Source of the DNA: Phaseolus vulgaris
Taxonomy: Eukaryota; Streptophyta; Magnoliopsida; Fabales; Fabaceae
Reading direction: 5' to 3'
Assembly (NCBI RefSeq): GCF_000499845.2
Contig: NC_023758.2
Coordinates: 39,202,108-39,266,107, forward strand
DNA length: 64,000 nt
The notes under the pieces: model-generated
What the model saw: only the letters and a program-made list of their open reading frames with translations
What the model was told of the DNA's origin: nothing
The model's database searches: none
Program-made: the position numbers and the translations under genes
In this document: positions 63,031-64,000 of the stretch, one piece after another
How positions within the stretch are numbered: position 1 is the stretch's first letter
How the letters are laid out: each line of letters starts with the position of its first letter

Positions 63031-64000
63031 GTAATCCTAAATTTCAAGATACAAATATAATATATATATATATATAAATTACTAATAAGAAAATTACTTT
63101 AAATTTAAAATAATAATGAATATTTAGTTAATGACTTGCTTTTTGAGATTTATTTTAAATGTTTCTTCATTAAAGAAATTATTAATTAATATTTAATCAG
63201 AGAATAAACATTTATTATTTATTTAAAATTAAATATTAAATTAACATAATTTAAATTATGGTTATTATTATAAAATTTCCGTTAACATAAATTAATAAAT
63301 GAAAATATTTATTTAAATATTAAAATTATTACTATTAATAACTTTGTAAGTTTAATAAACATTTAAAATTATTATTAATAAAATTTATTTAATTATTTAT
63401 TAATTTATCTTAACCTAGTTTAAACTTAAAAGGAATAATATGTATTTGGGCAGCTAGTTGTTTTAAGAAAAAAATATTGTGAAATAAAATTAATTTATAT
63501 TTAATCAATAAAGAGCGTAAATTTATTAATTATTGAATAAATAATATTCTAGTAAATATTATATATTAAATTTTATATAGTAAAATTAAAATTTAATTTT
63601 TATTTATTTGTCTAATAAATATAACTTTTATTTAAATTTTAAATTTTAAATTTATAAAAAATATGTTTATCAATAGAAATATTATATTTATTTGAATATT
63701 AAAATTAGTATTATCATTTTCTTCTTAAGTTTAATTTAATTTTAAAATAAAATGAATAAAACTTCTGTTAAATTTATTAATTTTATATTAATATGAATTA
63801 TAAACTAAAAATGATATTAAAATGTGGACATGTTGGTTTTGTGATTGTTGTTTAATATTAATTTTTATTAACTAGGATGAGAAGTGATCAGATTTTAAAA
63901 GGAATGTGAGACTTAACATATAAGGGTTGAGGTAGTATAAAGGAAAAACTTTTAAGAGAGAAGATTTTGCAAGAAAATAAGAGAATGAAGGAAACAACGT
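63031..64000. other. Gene-free AT-rich window end
   Basis: A (ta)n tract at about 63058-63077, otherwise long A/T-rich DNA. Nothing recognised. Confidence 0.45.

Overview
The window is nuclear DNA from a flowering plant. It is very AT-rich, its genes carry GT-AG introns, and three of its four genes belong to plant or general eukaryotic families. Several dispersed repeats resemble ones I know from papilionoid legumes (bean/cowpea/soybean type), so a phaseoloid legume is my best guess. That guess rests on repeat style and general gene similarity, not on a search.

Genes. (1) Minus strand, 3657-7198: a complete three-exon auxin co-receptor F-box/LRR gene of the TIR1/AFB family, probably AFB6-like, 578 aa. 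(2) Minus strand, 34873-39232: a complete ten-exon external mitochondrial NAD(P)H dehydrogenase (NDB type with one EF-hand), 578 aa, predicted to prefer NADH. (3) Plus strand, 43899-45836: a complete six-exon RCL1-type RNA 3'-phosphate-cyclase-like ribosome-biogenesis gene, 379 aa. Its promoter has site II elements and a telo-box. (4) Minus strand, 51049-51924: a single-exon, two-helix membrane protein with a long acidic tail, function unknown, 291 aa. The genes look functionally unrelated. Exon joins were set by hand from splice sites, reading phase and family similarity, and each gene closes in frame.

Layout. 1-1000 is the 3' end of a Ty3/gypsy element. 1001-7800 holds the auxin receptor and its flanks. 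7.8-17.1 kb is AT-rich DNA with no gene. 17.1-31.8 kb is a graveyard of mobile elements: LINE relics, a hAT-like element inside a LINE, a Tat-like LTR element with an antisense ORF, a solo LTR with exact target duplication inside another LINE, and a tandem TRIM array. 31.8-53 kb carries the other three genes, a CACTA-type MITE, and a 1.3-1.4 kb direct duplication on both sides of RCL1. 53-64 kb is gene-free and contains a short Helitron, LTR scraps, a TRIM and three more MITE copies.

I found no CRISPR array, rRNA, tRNA or biosynthetic cluster, and nothing I would call a new system. The most useful observations are the antisense ORF in the Tat-like element, the Helitron with intact ends, the decayed miR393 site and pocket change in the auxin receptor, the RCL1 promoter with its flanking duplication, and the mapped nested insertions.
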